Below, one piece after another: positions 1 to 7,736 of a stretch of 50,488 nucleotides of DNA. Made by a program: the position numbers and the translations under genes. Source of the DNA: Acidobacteriaceae bacterium (GTDB taxonomy: Bacteria; Acidobacteriota; Terriglobia; Terriglobales; Acidobacteriaceae); the NCBI GenBank assembly GCA_003139795.1, contig PLGM01000212.1, forward strand, positions 13,292 through 63,779. Reading direction: 5' to 3'. Under the pieces are notes generated by a model. It was given only the letters and a program-made list of their open reading frames with translations, was not told where the DNA came from and did no database searches. Position 1 is the stretch's first letter. Each line of letters starts with the position of its first letter.

Positions 1-114
1 ACGCTGCGGCAGATACGTAATCGCGTGCAGCTCTTCCTCAGCCTGCCGCTGGAGACGCTGGACCGGATGGCGATCGAGAACCGGATGAAGGCAATCGGGC
101 GGGAGCCGCTGTAA
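1..114 (+). CDS. C-terminal fragment of a probable arsenate reductase (low-molecular-weight phosphatase type)
   Basis: An open frame enters at base 1 and stops at TAA 112-114, giving 37 residues rich in Arg and Leu (for example RNRVQLFLSLPLETLDR). I read this as the C-terminal helix of an ArsC of the low-molecular-weight tyrosine phosphatase type, mainly because an ACR3 arsenite exporter starts 31 bp downstream on the same strand. The catalytic part lies outside the window, so the call rests on the tail and the neighbour. Another small phosphatase-like protein cannot be excluded. Confidence 0.45.
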   Translation, partial: TLRQIRNRVQLFLSLPLETLDRMAIENRMKAIGREPL

Positions 115-144
115 CTGCGCGCCCTGGCGCAGAGGAGAGATTGA

Positions 145-1260
145 ATGCAGACAGACCCGCAGCTTTGCTGCCCGGTTGCAGTGCCCGGACGCCCCAGGCT
201 TTCGTTCATTGACCGTTTTCTGACGCTCTGGATCTTTCTTGCCATGGCGGCCGGCGTCGCCCTGGGGCGCTTTGTGCCTGCCGTGCCCGCGCTGTTGCAG
301 CGCTTTCAGGCAGGCACGACGAACATCCCCATCGCCGTGGGCCTGATCCTGATGATGTATCCGCCGCTGGCCAAGGTGCAGTATGAGCGCCTGGGCGATG
401 TCTTTCGCAATCGCAAGGTGCTGGGGCTCTCGCTGGTGCAGAACTGGGTGATCGGGCCGGTGCTGATGTTTGCGCTGGCGGTGATCTTTCTGCGCGGGTA
501 CCCGGAGTACAGGACCGGGCTGATCCTGATCGGGCTGGCCCGCTGCATTGCGATGGTGATTGTGTGGAATGAACTGGCGCGCGGAGATACCGATTACGCC
601 GCGGGGCTCGTGGCCTTCAACAGCGTCTTCCAGGTGCTTTTCTACAGCGTCTATGCATGGTTCTTTCTGGCCGTGCTGCCGCCTCTGGTTGGATTGAAGA
701 GCGTGGTGGTGGACATCCGCATGAGCCAGATCGCCGAGGGCGTCTTTGTTTACCTGGGGATTCCGTTCCTGGCCGGGATGCTGACGCGCTTAGCGCTGGT
801 GCGGGCCAAGGGCCGCGCCTGGTACCAGACGCGCTTTGTGCCCGCCATCGGCCCGCTGACGCTGGCAGCCCTGCTGTTTACCATCGTGGTGATGTTCAGC
901 CTGAAAGGCAACCTGATTGTCCAGCTTCCGCTGGACGTGCTGCGCATTGCCGTGCCGCTGCTCATCTACTTTGTGGCGATGTTCTTTGTAAGTTTCTGGA
1001 TGGGGCGCAAGGTGGGAGCCGATTACTCGAAGACGGCTACGCTCTCGTTCACAGCGGCGAGCAATAACTTCGAGCTGGCCATCGCGGTCGCGGTTGCCGT
1101 CTTCGGCCTCAATTCCGGCGCGGCTTTTGCGGCGGTGATTGGCCCGCTGGTCGAGGTGCCGGCGCTGATCCTGCTGGTGCAGGTTTCACTGTGGCTGAAG
1201 AGGAACTGGTTTGACGAGAATCTCCGCGCGCAAGAATCGGCGACAGCGCGCTTGCCGTGA
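145..1260 (+). CDS. arsB: ACR3-family arsenite efflux transporter
   Basis: Inner-membrane exporter of arsenite (and possibly antimonite) of the ACR3/BASS fold, 371 residues, about ten membrane segments from residue 24 to 355. The family's conserved cysteine is present at about 134 in the [19 protein letters not shown] region, and the C-terminal half has the typical [17 protein letters not shown] stretch with a membrane-embedded Glu. The ATG follows an AGAGGAGA ribosome site at 131-138. It probably forms an operon with the upstream arsC-like gene, in which reduced arsenite is handed to the pump. The symbol acr3 is equally used for this family. No ArsR operator is visible because the operon start is outside the window. 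Confidence 0.93.
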   Translation: MQTDPQLCCPVAVPGRPRLSFIDRFLTLWIFLAMAAGVALGRFVPAVPALLQRFQAGTTNIPIAVGLILMMYPPLAKVQYERLGDVFRNRKVLGLSLVQNWVIGPVLMFALAVIFLRGYPEYRTGLILIGLARCIAMVIVWNELARGDTDYAAGLVAFNSVFQVLFYSVYAWFFLAVLPPLVGLKSVVVDIRMSQIAEGVFVYLGIPFLAGMLTRLALVRAKGRAWYQTRFVPAIGPLTLAALLFTIVVMFSLKGNLIVQLPLDVLRIAVPLLIYFVAMFFVSFWMGRKVGADYSKTATLSFTAASNNFELAIAVAVAVFGLNSGAAFAAVIGPLVEVPALILLVQVSLWLKRNWFDENLRAQESATARLP

Positions 1261-1325
1261 GATGTGTTCCGACTTTTGATCACGGGACGATTGATGCGGT
1301 GGCGCCAACTATACAGCCATAAACA

Positions 1326-1357
1326 GTTGAGGCCAGCCGGTTGCGGCTGGCCCTCAC
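1326..1357. terminator. Hairpin between convergent arsB and glk
   Basis: The stem GGCCAGCCG (1331-1339) pairs perfectly with CGGCTGGCC (1344-1352) around a GTTG loop, and can be lengthened by TGA/TCA outside. It lies in the 120-bp space between two convergent genes. There is no U-run on either strand, so it may be a bidirectional, factor-assisted terminator. Confidence 0.5.
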
Positions 1358-1380
1358 TGATTCGAACGGGATCGAACGCG

Positions 1381-2400
1381 CTAGGCTTTGATGGATGCGG
1401 CGCGGGCGGAGACGCCACTGAGCTCGGCGGCGCGGGCTTCAGCGTAGGCGGCGGCGCCCAGCAGGGCGGCGCGGCTCTCCAGGATGACGCGCACCGGCAT
1501 ATTGATGAGCAACTGGCTCAGCCGGCCCTTGTCGATGAAGGACTTCATGAACGTGCCGTCCTTGAGCTTTTCGAGGATGCGGGGCGCGATGCCGCCGCCG
1601 ACGTAAACGCCGCCCACGGAAAGTACCTTGAGGGCCAGGTTGCCGGCTTCGGCGCCATAGGCGGAGACGAACATGTCCATGGCCTTCTCGCAGATTTCGC
1701 TTTTGGCCGACAGAGCCAGTTCGGTGATGACGGCGTTGGGGTCCTCGCTGGCGATGCGCTTGGCCAGCCAGGCCGGCTCGTCGATGCCGCGCACCTCGAG
1801 CAGGAACTCGTAGATGTTGGTGAGGCCCATGCCGCTGACCACGCGCTCGAAGCTGATACGGCCGTTGTACTTCTGGGTGAGGAAACGGAGCAGGTCAATC
1901 TCGTCCTCGTTGCGGGGGGCGTAGTCCACGTGGCCTCCCTCGGAAGGGTAGGGGATGTGGGTGTGGCCATTCCAGATCAGGTAGCCTTCGCCCAGGCCGG
2001 TGCCGGCGGCGATCAGGGCGCGGTTGCCGATATGGCTGGCATCGCCCGCGCTGAGAGTGTAGATCTGGTCGGCGGTCAGCTCGGCCACGCCGTAACCGTT
2101 GGCCTCGAGGTCGTTGATGAGGAAGACGTGGTTGATCCCAAGGCCGACCGACAGCTCATGGCTGTCCAGCGTCCAGGGCAGGTTGGTGAGGCGCAGACGG
2201 CCGTCGCGCACCGGACCCGGCACTCCAAAACAGGCAGCGGTCACCTTGTCCGCGCCCAGAAACTCTTGAACGATCTCTTCCAGGCCGGAGTAGTCCCTGG
2301 CCGGAAACTGCAAATCGCGGGAATGTTCAAGCTTGCCGTTTATAAAGTCATACAGCGCCAGGTGAACCTTGGTGCCGCCTACATCGCCCGCCAGAATCAT
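1381..2400 (-). CDS. glk: Glucokinase
   Basis: Phosphorylates glucose with ATP in the cytoplasm (Glk family, 339 residues). The phosphate-binding motif GDVGGTK is at residues 5-11 and the catalytic Asp is at about 97 in FLINDLEANGYG. AAGTGLGEG and EGGHVDYAPRN follow in the usual order. I start at ATG 2400, preceded by GGAG, rather than eight codons earlier, because the family starts at this point and the ATG overlaps the stop of the upstream gene as ATGA. Translational coupling to 6-phosphogluconolactonase suggests joint control of glucose entry into glycolysis and the oxidative pentose phosphate route. Confidence 0.93.
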   Translation of the reverse strand: MILAGDVGGTKVHLALYDFINGKLEHSRDLQFPARDYSGLEEIVQEFLGADKVTAACFGVPGPVRDGRLRLTNLPWTLDSHELSVGLGINHVFLINDLEANGYGVAELTADQIYTLSAGDASHIGNRALIAAGTGLGEGYLIWNGHTHIPYPSEGGHVDYAPRNEDEIDLLRFLTQKYNGRISFERVVSGMGLTNIYEFLLEVRGIDEPAWLAKRIASEDPNAVITELALSAKSEICEKAMDMFVSAYGAEAGNLALKVLSVGGVYVGGGIAPRILEKLKDGTFMKSFIDKGRLSQLLINMPVRVILESRAALLGAAAYAEARAAELSGVSARAASIKA

Positions 2401-3200
2401 CTTTCTTTCTCCAAAAACCCGCACCCTTCCCCATCTGTCGCGGGTAAAAGCGCAGCTGCAGCCCTATCCAGAATAAGTGTAAGTATACCGCTCGCGGGCC
2501 ATATAAGTTGACTGGGCAGCCGGTCCACGTCGCACGGGCCGGTTAAAACTTCCTTTAAAATAGCGGCTTTATCGGCGCCGGCGATGAGGAAGAAGATAGA
2601 ACTGGCGTGGTTGATGACCGGCCAGGTGAGCGTGATGCGCCAGGCATCTATCCGCGGCACATGATTGGCTGTGACCAGCCTGTTGAGTTCGTGGATGGCC
2701 TCAGTGTGCGGGAAGAGCGATGCGGTGTGGCCGTCATCGCCCATGCCGAGGGCAATGAGGTCGAAGCGCGGGCTCTCGGCGCCCTCCAGGCAGAAGCTGT
2801 TGCGGAGCTCCGACTCGTAGCGGTTGGCGGCAACCTCCGGCTCCAACTCACCCTCCATGCGGTGAATCTGCCCGGGCTTGAGCGGCACTTGGTCCAGCAG
2901 CGCTTCGCGGGTCATGCGATAGTTGCTCTCGGCGTTGTCAGGAGGAACGCAGCGCTCGTCCACCCAGTAGAGGTCCAGATTTTCCCAGGGCATGCGCCAG
3001 CGCCACGGCTGATTGGGGTCGGCCAGCACCTGGAAGGCAGCCCTGGGGGTCGAGCCGCCGCTGATGGCGATGCGCACCCGCCCGTGGTAATCCAACGCTT
3101 CCCCGGCCATCTCCACAAGATACTGCGCCGCACGGCGGGCCAGGGCAGCAGGGTCAGGCTCCACGTAGTATTTGATCTGCAACTGTCTGCCCGCGCGCAT
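2397..3200 (-). CDS. pgl: 6-phosphogluconolactonase
   Basis: Hydrolyses 6-phosphogluconolactone in the oxidative pentose phosphate pathway; 267 residues, cytosolic. Seen in the sequence: the sugar-phosphate isomerase-like motif AISGGSTPRAAF near residue 46, the WVDERCVPPDNAESNYRM block near 78, and LGMGDDGHTASLFP near 151 with the family's conserved Asp and His. The stop overlaps the glucokinase start by 4 bp. The zwf gene that would supply the substrate is not in the window. The last roughly 15 residues (ATDGEGCGFLEKER) form a short extension beyond the usual end. Confidence 0.93.
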   Translation of the reverse strand: MRAGRQLQIKYYVEPDPAALARRAAQYLVEMAGEALDYHGRVRIAISGGSTPRAAFQVLADPNQPWRWRMPWENLDLYWVDERCVPPDNAESNYRMTREALLDQVPLKPGQIHRMEGELEPEVAANRYESELRNSFCLEGAESPRFDLIALGMGDDGHTASLFPHTEAIHELNRLVTANHVPRIDAWRITLTWPVINHASSIFFLIAGADKAAILKEVLTGPCDVDRLPSQLIWPASGILTLILDRAAAALLPATDGEGCGFLEKER

Positions 3201-3295
3201 GGATGCCTCTACTCTCTACGTTACGCTCAAAGGAACAGGGGCGACGTGCGGAGCGGCTCACCGGATGGGCTGGTAAGCCATCACCGGCCATACGC

Positions 3296-4792
3296 CTATC
3301 GCCCCAGATAGACGCGATACTGTTGTTCGATGACCCCGGCGGCGCGGGCCAGGGCGAGCTTGGAGAGGTTGTACTGGAAGAGGCTCTCGACGAGGTTGCT
3401 TTGGGCGGCGGCTAGCGTTGCCTGGGCGGTGACCAGGGGAAGGTTGTCGTCGACGCCGGCGTTGACGCGGTCGGTTTCGTCGCTGAGGGCGCGGGTGGCA
3501 AGGTCGACGTTGGAACGGGCGACTTCGACCAGTTGGGCCGTGGCGCCGACGTCCAGCAGCGCGGCGCGCACCTGCTGATCGATGTGGCCGCGCAGGTCAG
3601 CCAGTTGGGCGTCTACGGCGGACAACTGGGCCTGGGCGGACTCCACATCGCCGCGCAGTTTGGCCTCGCGGAAGAGCGGCACGCTGAGCGTGCCCTGGGC
3701 GACGAAGTTTCCGTGGGAGCCGACGCCGGTTACCTCGCTGACGCCGTAGTAGCCGCCGAAGCTGAGGCTGGGCAACCGCTGGCTGCGATAGGCAGAGTGG
3801 ATGGCCTTGTATTCGACGGCCTGATTTTCGAGATTCTGGTAGTCCTGGCGGTTCTTGTAGGCGATCTCTCGAACCTCGTCCGGGGTCTGCGCGGCCAGAT
3901 CGCTGTAGGGGGCGGCGTCAGTGAGGGCGATCTTCTGGCCGGGGTCGATGCCGATCTCGCGCTTGAGCAGGATCAGGTCCTTCTCCAAGGCGTTTTCGGC
4001 GGCGATGAGGGTCTGTTGCTGGGCCTGAAGCTGAACCCGCGCCCGCAATTCGTCCAGATTGGCGGCGGTTCCGGCTTCGTGGGCGGCGTGGGCGTGGCTG
4101 AGCAGCAACTGGTCTTCCGACTCGAGGGCTTTGGCGTTGTCCACCTCGCTGGCGGCGGCAATGGCGTGGAGATAGGCCGTGGCGACCTGCTGGACGACCT
4201 CGCCGCGGGCCGACATTTTGGCGAAATAGGCCGCTCTCTCCGCCGCGCCGGCGGCCTTCCAGGCGGCAATTACCGGGCCGGAGAAGAGCATCTGGCTAAA
4301 TTCGATCTTCCCCTCGGTGAGGGTGTCGCGCGTGATTTCGGAGAGGCCTGGGGGCACCACGCCGCCGGGAAACAGCGGCGCAAAGTCCTTGATGACGCCG
4401 GGGCCGAAGCCCAGCGCGGCAAGGTTTTGCTGGTGGGCGCCGGTGTCGCCGACGAGGGCGATGGTGGGCAGGAACTCCTGGAGCGCTACGTTCTTTTCTC
4501 CGTGCAGGGCCTTTTCGCCGTTCTCCGCTTCCTTCAGGCCAAGATTGTTTTCAAGGCCGCGCCGCACCGCCTCGTCCAGAGAGAGCTTGAGGGTCTCATC
4601 GCTGACGGGATGAGCGGTGACGCTGCCGAAAAAGGGGTTGGCTGCGGAGGTGGGATTGGGGGCCTGGGCATGAATGGACGCTCCCGCGCCGGAGCAAAGA
4701 ACGATCACGGCCAGCGCCGCGCCCAGGGTGGAAAGAAAGGCCGGCGCTCCCGGCTGCCGGGGAACAAAATGTTGCGCTCGATTCACTGCCAT
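3296..4792 (-). CDS. TolC-family outer-membrane channel protein
   Basis: 498 residues with an N-terminal signal segment (hydrophobic stretch about 18-40, then ASIHAQAPNP) followed by two long alpha-helical, Ala/Gln-rich repeats typical of the outer membrane efflux protein family. These form the trimeric periplasmic tunnel and outer-membrane barrel for tripartite pumps or type I secretion. Features include LSLDEAVRRGLENNLGLKEAE near residue 68 and NRQDYQNLENQAVEYKAIHSAYRSQRLPSLSFGG-type text in the second half. No inner-membrane pump or adaptor gene is adjacent, so the partner and substrate are unknown. The ATG at 4792 is the first in frame. Confidence 0.85.
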   Translation of the reverse strand: MAVNRAQHFVPRQPGAPAFLSTLGAALAVIVLCSGAGASIHAQAPNPTSAANPFFGSVTAHPVSDETLKLSLDEAVRRGLENNLGLKEAENGEKALHGEKNVALQEFLPTIALVGDTGAHQQNLAALGFGPGVIKDFAPLFPGGVVPPGLSEITRDTLTEGKIEFSQMLFSGPVIAAWKAAGAAERAAYFAKMSARGEVVQQVATAYLHAIAAASEVDNAKALESEDQLLLSHAHAAHEAGTAANLDELRARVQLQAQQQTLIAAENALEKDLILLKREIGIDPGQKIALTDAAPYSDLAAQTPDEVREIAYKNRQDYQNLENQAVEYKAIHSAYRSQRLPSLSFGGYYGVSEVTGVGSHGNFVAQGTLSVPLFREAKLRGDVESAQAQLSAVDAQLADLRGHIDQQVRAALLDVGATAQLVEVARSNVDLATRALSDETDRVNAGVDDNLPLVTAQATLAAAQSNLVESLFQYNLSKLALARAAGVIEQQYRVYLGR

Positions 4793-4871
4793 TATTGTCT
4801 CAGATGAGGTTTGGGGGTGGGGAGATTCGGGGATGGGGGAAAAGGTATGGGGAAATGGTAAGACCAGCAGG

Positions 4872-5300
4872 CTAGGCTTTGAGAGGCAGGAACCCGAGTT
4901 GCCCGGCGGCTTCGAGGAGCTGCGTGTCGCCGGAGATGAAGGCTCGGCTGCGAGGACGGCCAGAGGTCCAGGCCAGCCCGGCGGCGAGTTGCAGGGCGTC
5001 GGCGGCCTTCAACGGGAACCGATCGATCAGGCGCTCGGCTTGGCTGCGCAGTTCGTCGGTGGGGAGCAACTCCTGCCAGTTGCTTCGCAACTCATCCAGA
5101 GCAACCTGAGCCTGGACTTGGCCGGTGGACGTTAGTTGTCCTATCCTGAGCAGGCGGGCGAAGGCGCCACGGATCTCAACGGGTGCGGCCCACCAAACGA
5201 ACATTCCGTACTGTTTGGAGAGTGCCTTCGCGCTGAGGGTCGACGGTTGCCAGATGCAAAGGGGAACCAACGAGCTTGAATCCCAGAAGGCAGGTTCCAT
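4872..5300 (-). CDS. PIN-domain ribonuclease toxin (VapC-like)
   Basis: 142 residues forming one PIN domain, a metal-dependent ribonuclease. The acidic cluster is visible: Asp7 in FWDSSSLV, Glu42, Asp101 in AADALQLAA and Asp125 in FISGDTQLL. The ATG follows the stop of the upstream Phd-like gene with no gap, the standard antitoxin-toxin arrangement. Known members cleave tRNA or rRNA, but the target here cannot be read from sequence. All four acidic positions are intact, so it is probably active. Confidence 0.87.
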   Translation of the reverse strand: MEPAFWDSSSLVPLCIWQPSTLSAKALSKQYGMFVWWAAPVEIRGAFARLLRIGQLTSTGQVQAQVALDELRSNWQELLPTDELRSQAERLIDRFPLKAADALQLAAGLAWTSGRPRSRAFISGDTQLLEAAGQLGFLPLKA

Positions 5301-5597
5301 TTATCGATCGCCTTTGGCCCAGTCGATGGCTTCCTTGACGGCTTCATCGGAAACATTGGGGCGGGGGAGTGCCCAAAACGCATCCCAGTCCATGGGCCTG
5401 GGGTCTTTGGGCGGGTTGAGGATTCCCGCAGCAATGAGCCGCGCCTCCTCAGCGTTGTAATCGTCGGGCGGTTCAAGGGGCAGGATGCGGGCAATGGGGA
5501 CATTGCGGTCGCAGACGATGACCTCTTCGCCGTTGCGGACGAATTTCAGGTAGGCGCTGAGCCGGTTTTTGAGGACGCCGATGTTCGCGGTGCGCAT
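5301..5597 (-). CDS. Phd/YefM-type antitoxin
   Basis: 98 residues. The N-terminal half (IGVLKNRLSAYLKFVRNGEEVIV, then NVPIARILPL) is the Phd/YefM DNA-binding fold. The acidic C-terminal half with WDAFWALPRPNVSD should wrap the PIN toxin encoded directly downstream. It neutralises the toxin and represses its own promoter. No Shine-Dalgarno sequence precedes ATG 5597, but a TAGAGT -10-like hexamer ends six bases before it, so the mRNA may be leaderless. The pair sits 49 bp after DUF58 and before tolC, apparently as an insert between unrelated genes. Confidence 0.87.
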   Translation of the reverse strand: MRTANIGVLKNRLSAYLKFVRNGEEVIVCDRNVPIARILPLEPPDDYNAEEARLIAAGILNPPKDPRPMDWDAFWALPRPNVSDEAVKEAIDWAKGDR

Positions 5598-5601
5598 GGG
5601 A

Positions 5602-5638
5602 ATACTCTAGCACAACTTGGCTAAGTTAGCTAAGTTTG
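5602..5638 (-). promoter_or_regulatory. Probable promoter/operator of the Phd-PIN pair
   Basis: Read on the minus strand, TGCTAGAGT (extended -10 form) ends six bases before the antitoxin ATG. Upstream are an inverted repeat AACTT-N4-AAGTT (5614-5627) and a direct repeat GCTAAGTT at 5620-5627 and 5629-5636, plausible binding sites for the Phd-like protein. No good -35 is visible, which fits an extended -10 promoter. Confidence 0.4.
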
Positions 5639-5646
5639 ACCTTCCA

Positions 5647-7077
5647 CTACACCATCGCCCGTTCCTTGACCGCCAGGTACTGATTCAGCACGGAGGAGGT
5701 GAGGGCTTCGGGGTTGAGGTCGAGGGTGAGGGCGCCCTGCTCGTGGAGGCGGGCGAGGAGGAGTTCGCGGCGGCCGGCCATCTCCTGGGCGGCGGCGGCG
5801 CGGAACATCTGCTCCAGATTTTTGGGGCGGGCCTGGGCGATGGATTCGACCTCCGGCTGGGCCATGGCGACGAACAGGAGGACGTGGCGGCGGAGCAGTT
5901 GCATTGCGCCGTCGATGACCTCGGGACGCATGGCGGTCTCGGCCAGGTCGGTGACCCATAGAATCAAGGAGCGGCGGGGCTGGAGGCGGTTGAGCGTGGC
6001 GGTGGCGCGCAGGTGGTCGGCCTCGCCGGATTCGGCGTGAACCTGGGCGAGGGACTCGATCAACTGGCGCAGGTGGGCCGCGCCGCGGCCGGGCAGCAGG
6101 CGCTGCTGGATGGTCTGCCCATAGGCGAGCAAGCCGACCCGGTCGCCGGAGAAGAGCGCCAGTTGGGCTAAAGCGACGGCGGTGGTGCAGGCGTGGTCGA
6201 GCTTGGAGTGGACGCGGGCGCCTGTTTGGGAAACCGGCAAGGCAGCCTTGCCGGGGGGAGCTGCCAGGGCCACCCGCGAGCGCATCAGGCGCCCGCAATC
6301 GAGGACGATCCAGACCGCCTGGCTGCGCTCGGTCTGGTACTGGCGGGTGATGAGGCCGCCGCGGCGGGCCGTGGCTGTCCAACAGATGTCGCGGAGGTCG
6401 TCGCCCTCGCGGTACTCGCGCAGGCTCTCGAAATCGCGGCCCAGGCCGCGCAGACGCGCCTGGCGCAGTTGCAGATCGATCTGGCGGCTGCGGGCGAGAA
6501 AGATCTGCTGCTCCTCGCCGGTGCGCAGGGCCGGATAAACCCGGACCGTCTGCGTAAGAGGCGCACGGGCCCAGCGCTCGGCCAGGCCAAGAGGCGAGCG
6601 GTAGCGCACGTAGAGCCAGCCGGTCTCACAGTCGCCGCGCTCCTGGGGCTCGACGCAATAGCGGAGAGTGGCCGGCACGCGAGGGAACGCGGTAAGGCGG
6701 TGCGTGGCCGGCTGGGCAACCAGCGCCGGCGGCAGATCGTCCACCAAGCGGCAGTCGACGATCGTCTGGCCATGGTTTTCGATGGTCAACTCGATCTCGG
6801 TCTCCGAGTCGAGGGCCGGAGCATTGGACCAGGAGCGGGCGGCGGTAAGTTGGGCGGCGGGGGGCAGACGCAGGCCGTCGAGCAGGGCGAAGAGCAGCAC
6901 GAGCGCTTCCCAGGCCGGCATGGCGTAGGCCAGGCGGCCGTCCCAGAAGCCCGGAATGAGCAGTAGGAAGCCCACCGTGAGCAGGCCAATGCTGCGCGGC
7001 GTGAGGCCGAAGGCCCAGCGGCGGCGGCGCTCGCATACGGCGCGGACCGGACCGGGATGGAGGGAGGGAGAGATCAT
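5647..7077 (-). CDS. DUF58 domain protein
   Basis: 476 residues. Two membrane segments (about 29-47 and 54-69) are followed by a periplasm- or cytosol-facing beta domain and then the DUF58 signature around 210-250 (GRDFESLREYREGDDLRDICW, then RRGGLITRQYQTE). A vWA-like fold follows, starting at VWIVLDCGRLM, where the metal-binding DxSxS is degenerate. DUF58 proteins work with MoxR ATPases, which are encoded upstream, and are thought to help assemble or remodel membrane or metal-containing complexes. The start is 6 bp after the MazF stop, and no strong ribosome site is seen, so expression may depend on coupling to the inserted toxin-antitoxin pair. Confidence 0.87.
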   Translation of the reverse strand: MISPSLHPGPVRAVCERRRRWAFGLTPRSIGLLTVGFLLLIPGFWDGRLAYAMPAWEALVLLFALLDGLRLPPAAQLTAARSWSNAPALDSETEIELTIENHGQTIVDCRLVDDLPPALVAQPATHRLTAFPRVPATLRYCVEPQERGDCETGWLYVRYRSPLGLAERWARAPLTQTVRVYPALRTGEEQQIFLARSRQIDLQLRQARLRGLGRDFESLREYREGDDLRDICWTATARRGGLITRQYQTERSQAVWIVLDCGRLMRSRVALAAPPGKAALPVSQTGARVHSKLDHACTTAVALAQLALFSGDRVGLLAYGQTIQQRLLPGRGAAHLRQLIESLAQVHAESGEADHLRATATLNRLQPRRSLILWVTDLAETAMRPEVIDGAMQLLRRHVLLFVAMAQPEVESIAQARPKNLEQMFRAAAAQEMAGRRELLLARLHEQGALTLDLNPEALTSSVLNQYLAVKERAMV

Positions 7078-7083
7078 GATCGT

Positions 7084-7410
7084 TCAGAATCGCAATTCGA
7101 GGGCGATGGAGAGTGCGTGATCGACTTCCGCGAGCTTCGCCGGTGACAGCGAGCCGACATACTGCCTCAGATCGGATTTGGGAACGCTGGCGAGATTGTC
7201 GCACAGGATCCAGCTATCATGCTTCAGCCCTTCGTCGGTTCCAACTCTTACCTGAGTCGAGAGGCCGCTCCCGCGCGTATAGACAGGCGCGCAGATCAGC
7301 ATCGGAGATCGCCCGTCAATCATCGTCTGCCGGCTGACAATGACAAATATGCGGTGCCGCCTGGGGTCCCCCGGTGGATTGTGAACGCGATATAGTTCGC
7401 CTCGGTGCAT
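7084..7410 (-). CDS. MazF/PemK-family mRNA endonuclease toxin
   Basis: 108 residues from ATG 7410. The start MHRGELYRVHNPPGDPRRHRIFVIVSRQ-like region matches the MazF/PemK fold (RGxxYxV and the R..VIVS strand), followed by ICAPVYTRG and WILCDNLASVPKSDL. Members cleave single-stranded mRNA at short motifs. An upstream in-frame extension to 7611 overlaps the antitoxin gene and does not look like protein, so I reject it. The toxin starts 7 bp after the antitoxin stop. It lies inside an otherwise tightly packed MoxR-DUF58 operon. Confidence 0.87.
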   Translation of the reverse strand: MHRGELYRVHNPPGDPRRHRIFVIVSRQTMIDGRSPMLICAPVYTRGSGLSTQVRVGTDEGLKHDSWILCDNLASVPKSDLRQYVGSLSPAKLAEVDHALSIALELRF

Positions 7411-7417
7411 GAATGCC

Positions 7418-7669
7418 TCAATCGTCTTCCGTTGTCCATTCGATCGGCGCCTGGTACCGCAGCACGTCTTCCATTTCGCGATTGAAGTAGTCGGCGTTGG
7501 CGTTGAGGATTTGAAGGTCGTGTTCGTGGATCGCTTGACGGACCTTCCCTTTGAAGTACTCGCGGAGGACTCCTTCGATAAATGCGGAACGAGACCTTGC
7601 TGAGCCCGCATTTCTGTCCACTTCTACGAGAAGGTCGGATGAGAGTGTGATTGATGTCTTCTCTTTCAT
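7418..7669 (-). CDS. Ribbon-helix-helix antitoxin of the MazF pair
   Basis: 83 residues. The N-terminal MKEKTSITLSSDLLVEVDRNAG followed by SRSAFIEGVLREYF is a typical MetJ/Arc/CopG ribbon-helix-helix: one beta strand and two helices that dimerise and bind DNA. The rest (ILNANADYFNREMEDVLRYQ) is a toxin-binding helix. No Shine-Dalgarno precedes the ATG. Instead the ATG lies where transcription should begin, judging from a TATAAA six bases upstream, and it overlaps an operator-like repeat. It is therefore probably translated from a leaderless mRNA. Confidence 0.83.
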   Translation of the reverse strand: MKEKTSITLSSDLLVEVDRNAGSARSRSAFIEGVLREYFKGKVRQAIHEHDLQILNANADYFNREMEDVLRYQAPIEWTTEDD

Positions 7670-7704
7670 ACTACTTTTATACTACTTCGGTGACTGCCAT
7701 TCAA
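7667..7704 (-). promoter_or_regulatory. Promoter and operator of the RHH/MazF pair
   Basis: On the minus strand TTGAAT (7704-7699), a 17-bp spacer and TATAAA (7681-7676) form a good sigma-70-type promoter, with predicted start at or next to the antitoxin ATG (7669). Two copies of AAGTAGTAT, at 7687-7679 and 7676-7668, are 11 bp apart (one helical turn) and flank the -10 and start codon. This is the layout expected of a ribbon-helix-helix operator for autorepression. Confidence 0.65.
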
Positions 7705-7736
7705 GATCAGGCGCTCAATCAATTGCCTCTGGACCC

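Noticed and set aside
1264-4807. Long plus-strand frames opposite glk, pgl and tolC
   Set aside because: They mirror strong minus-strand genes in GC-rich DNA, have Gly/Ala/Val-rich low-information translations and no family motifs.
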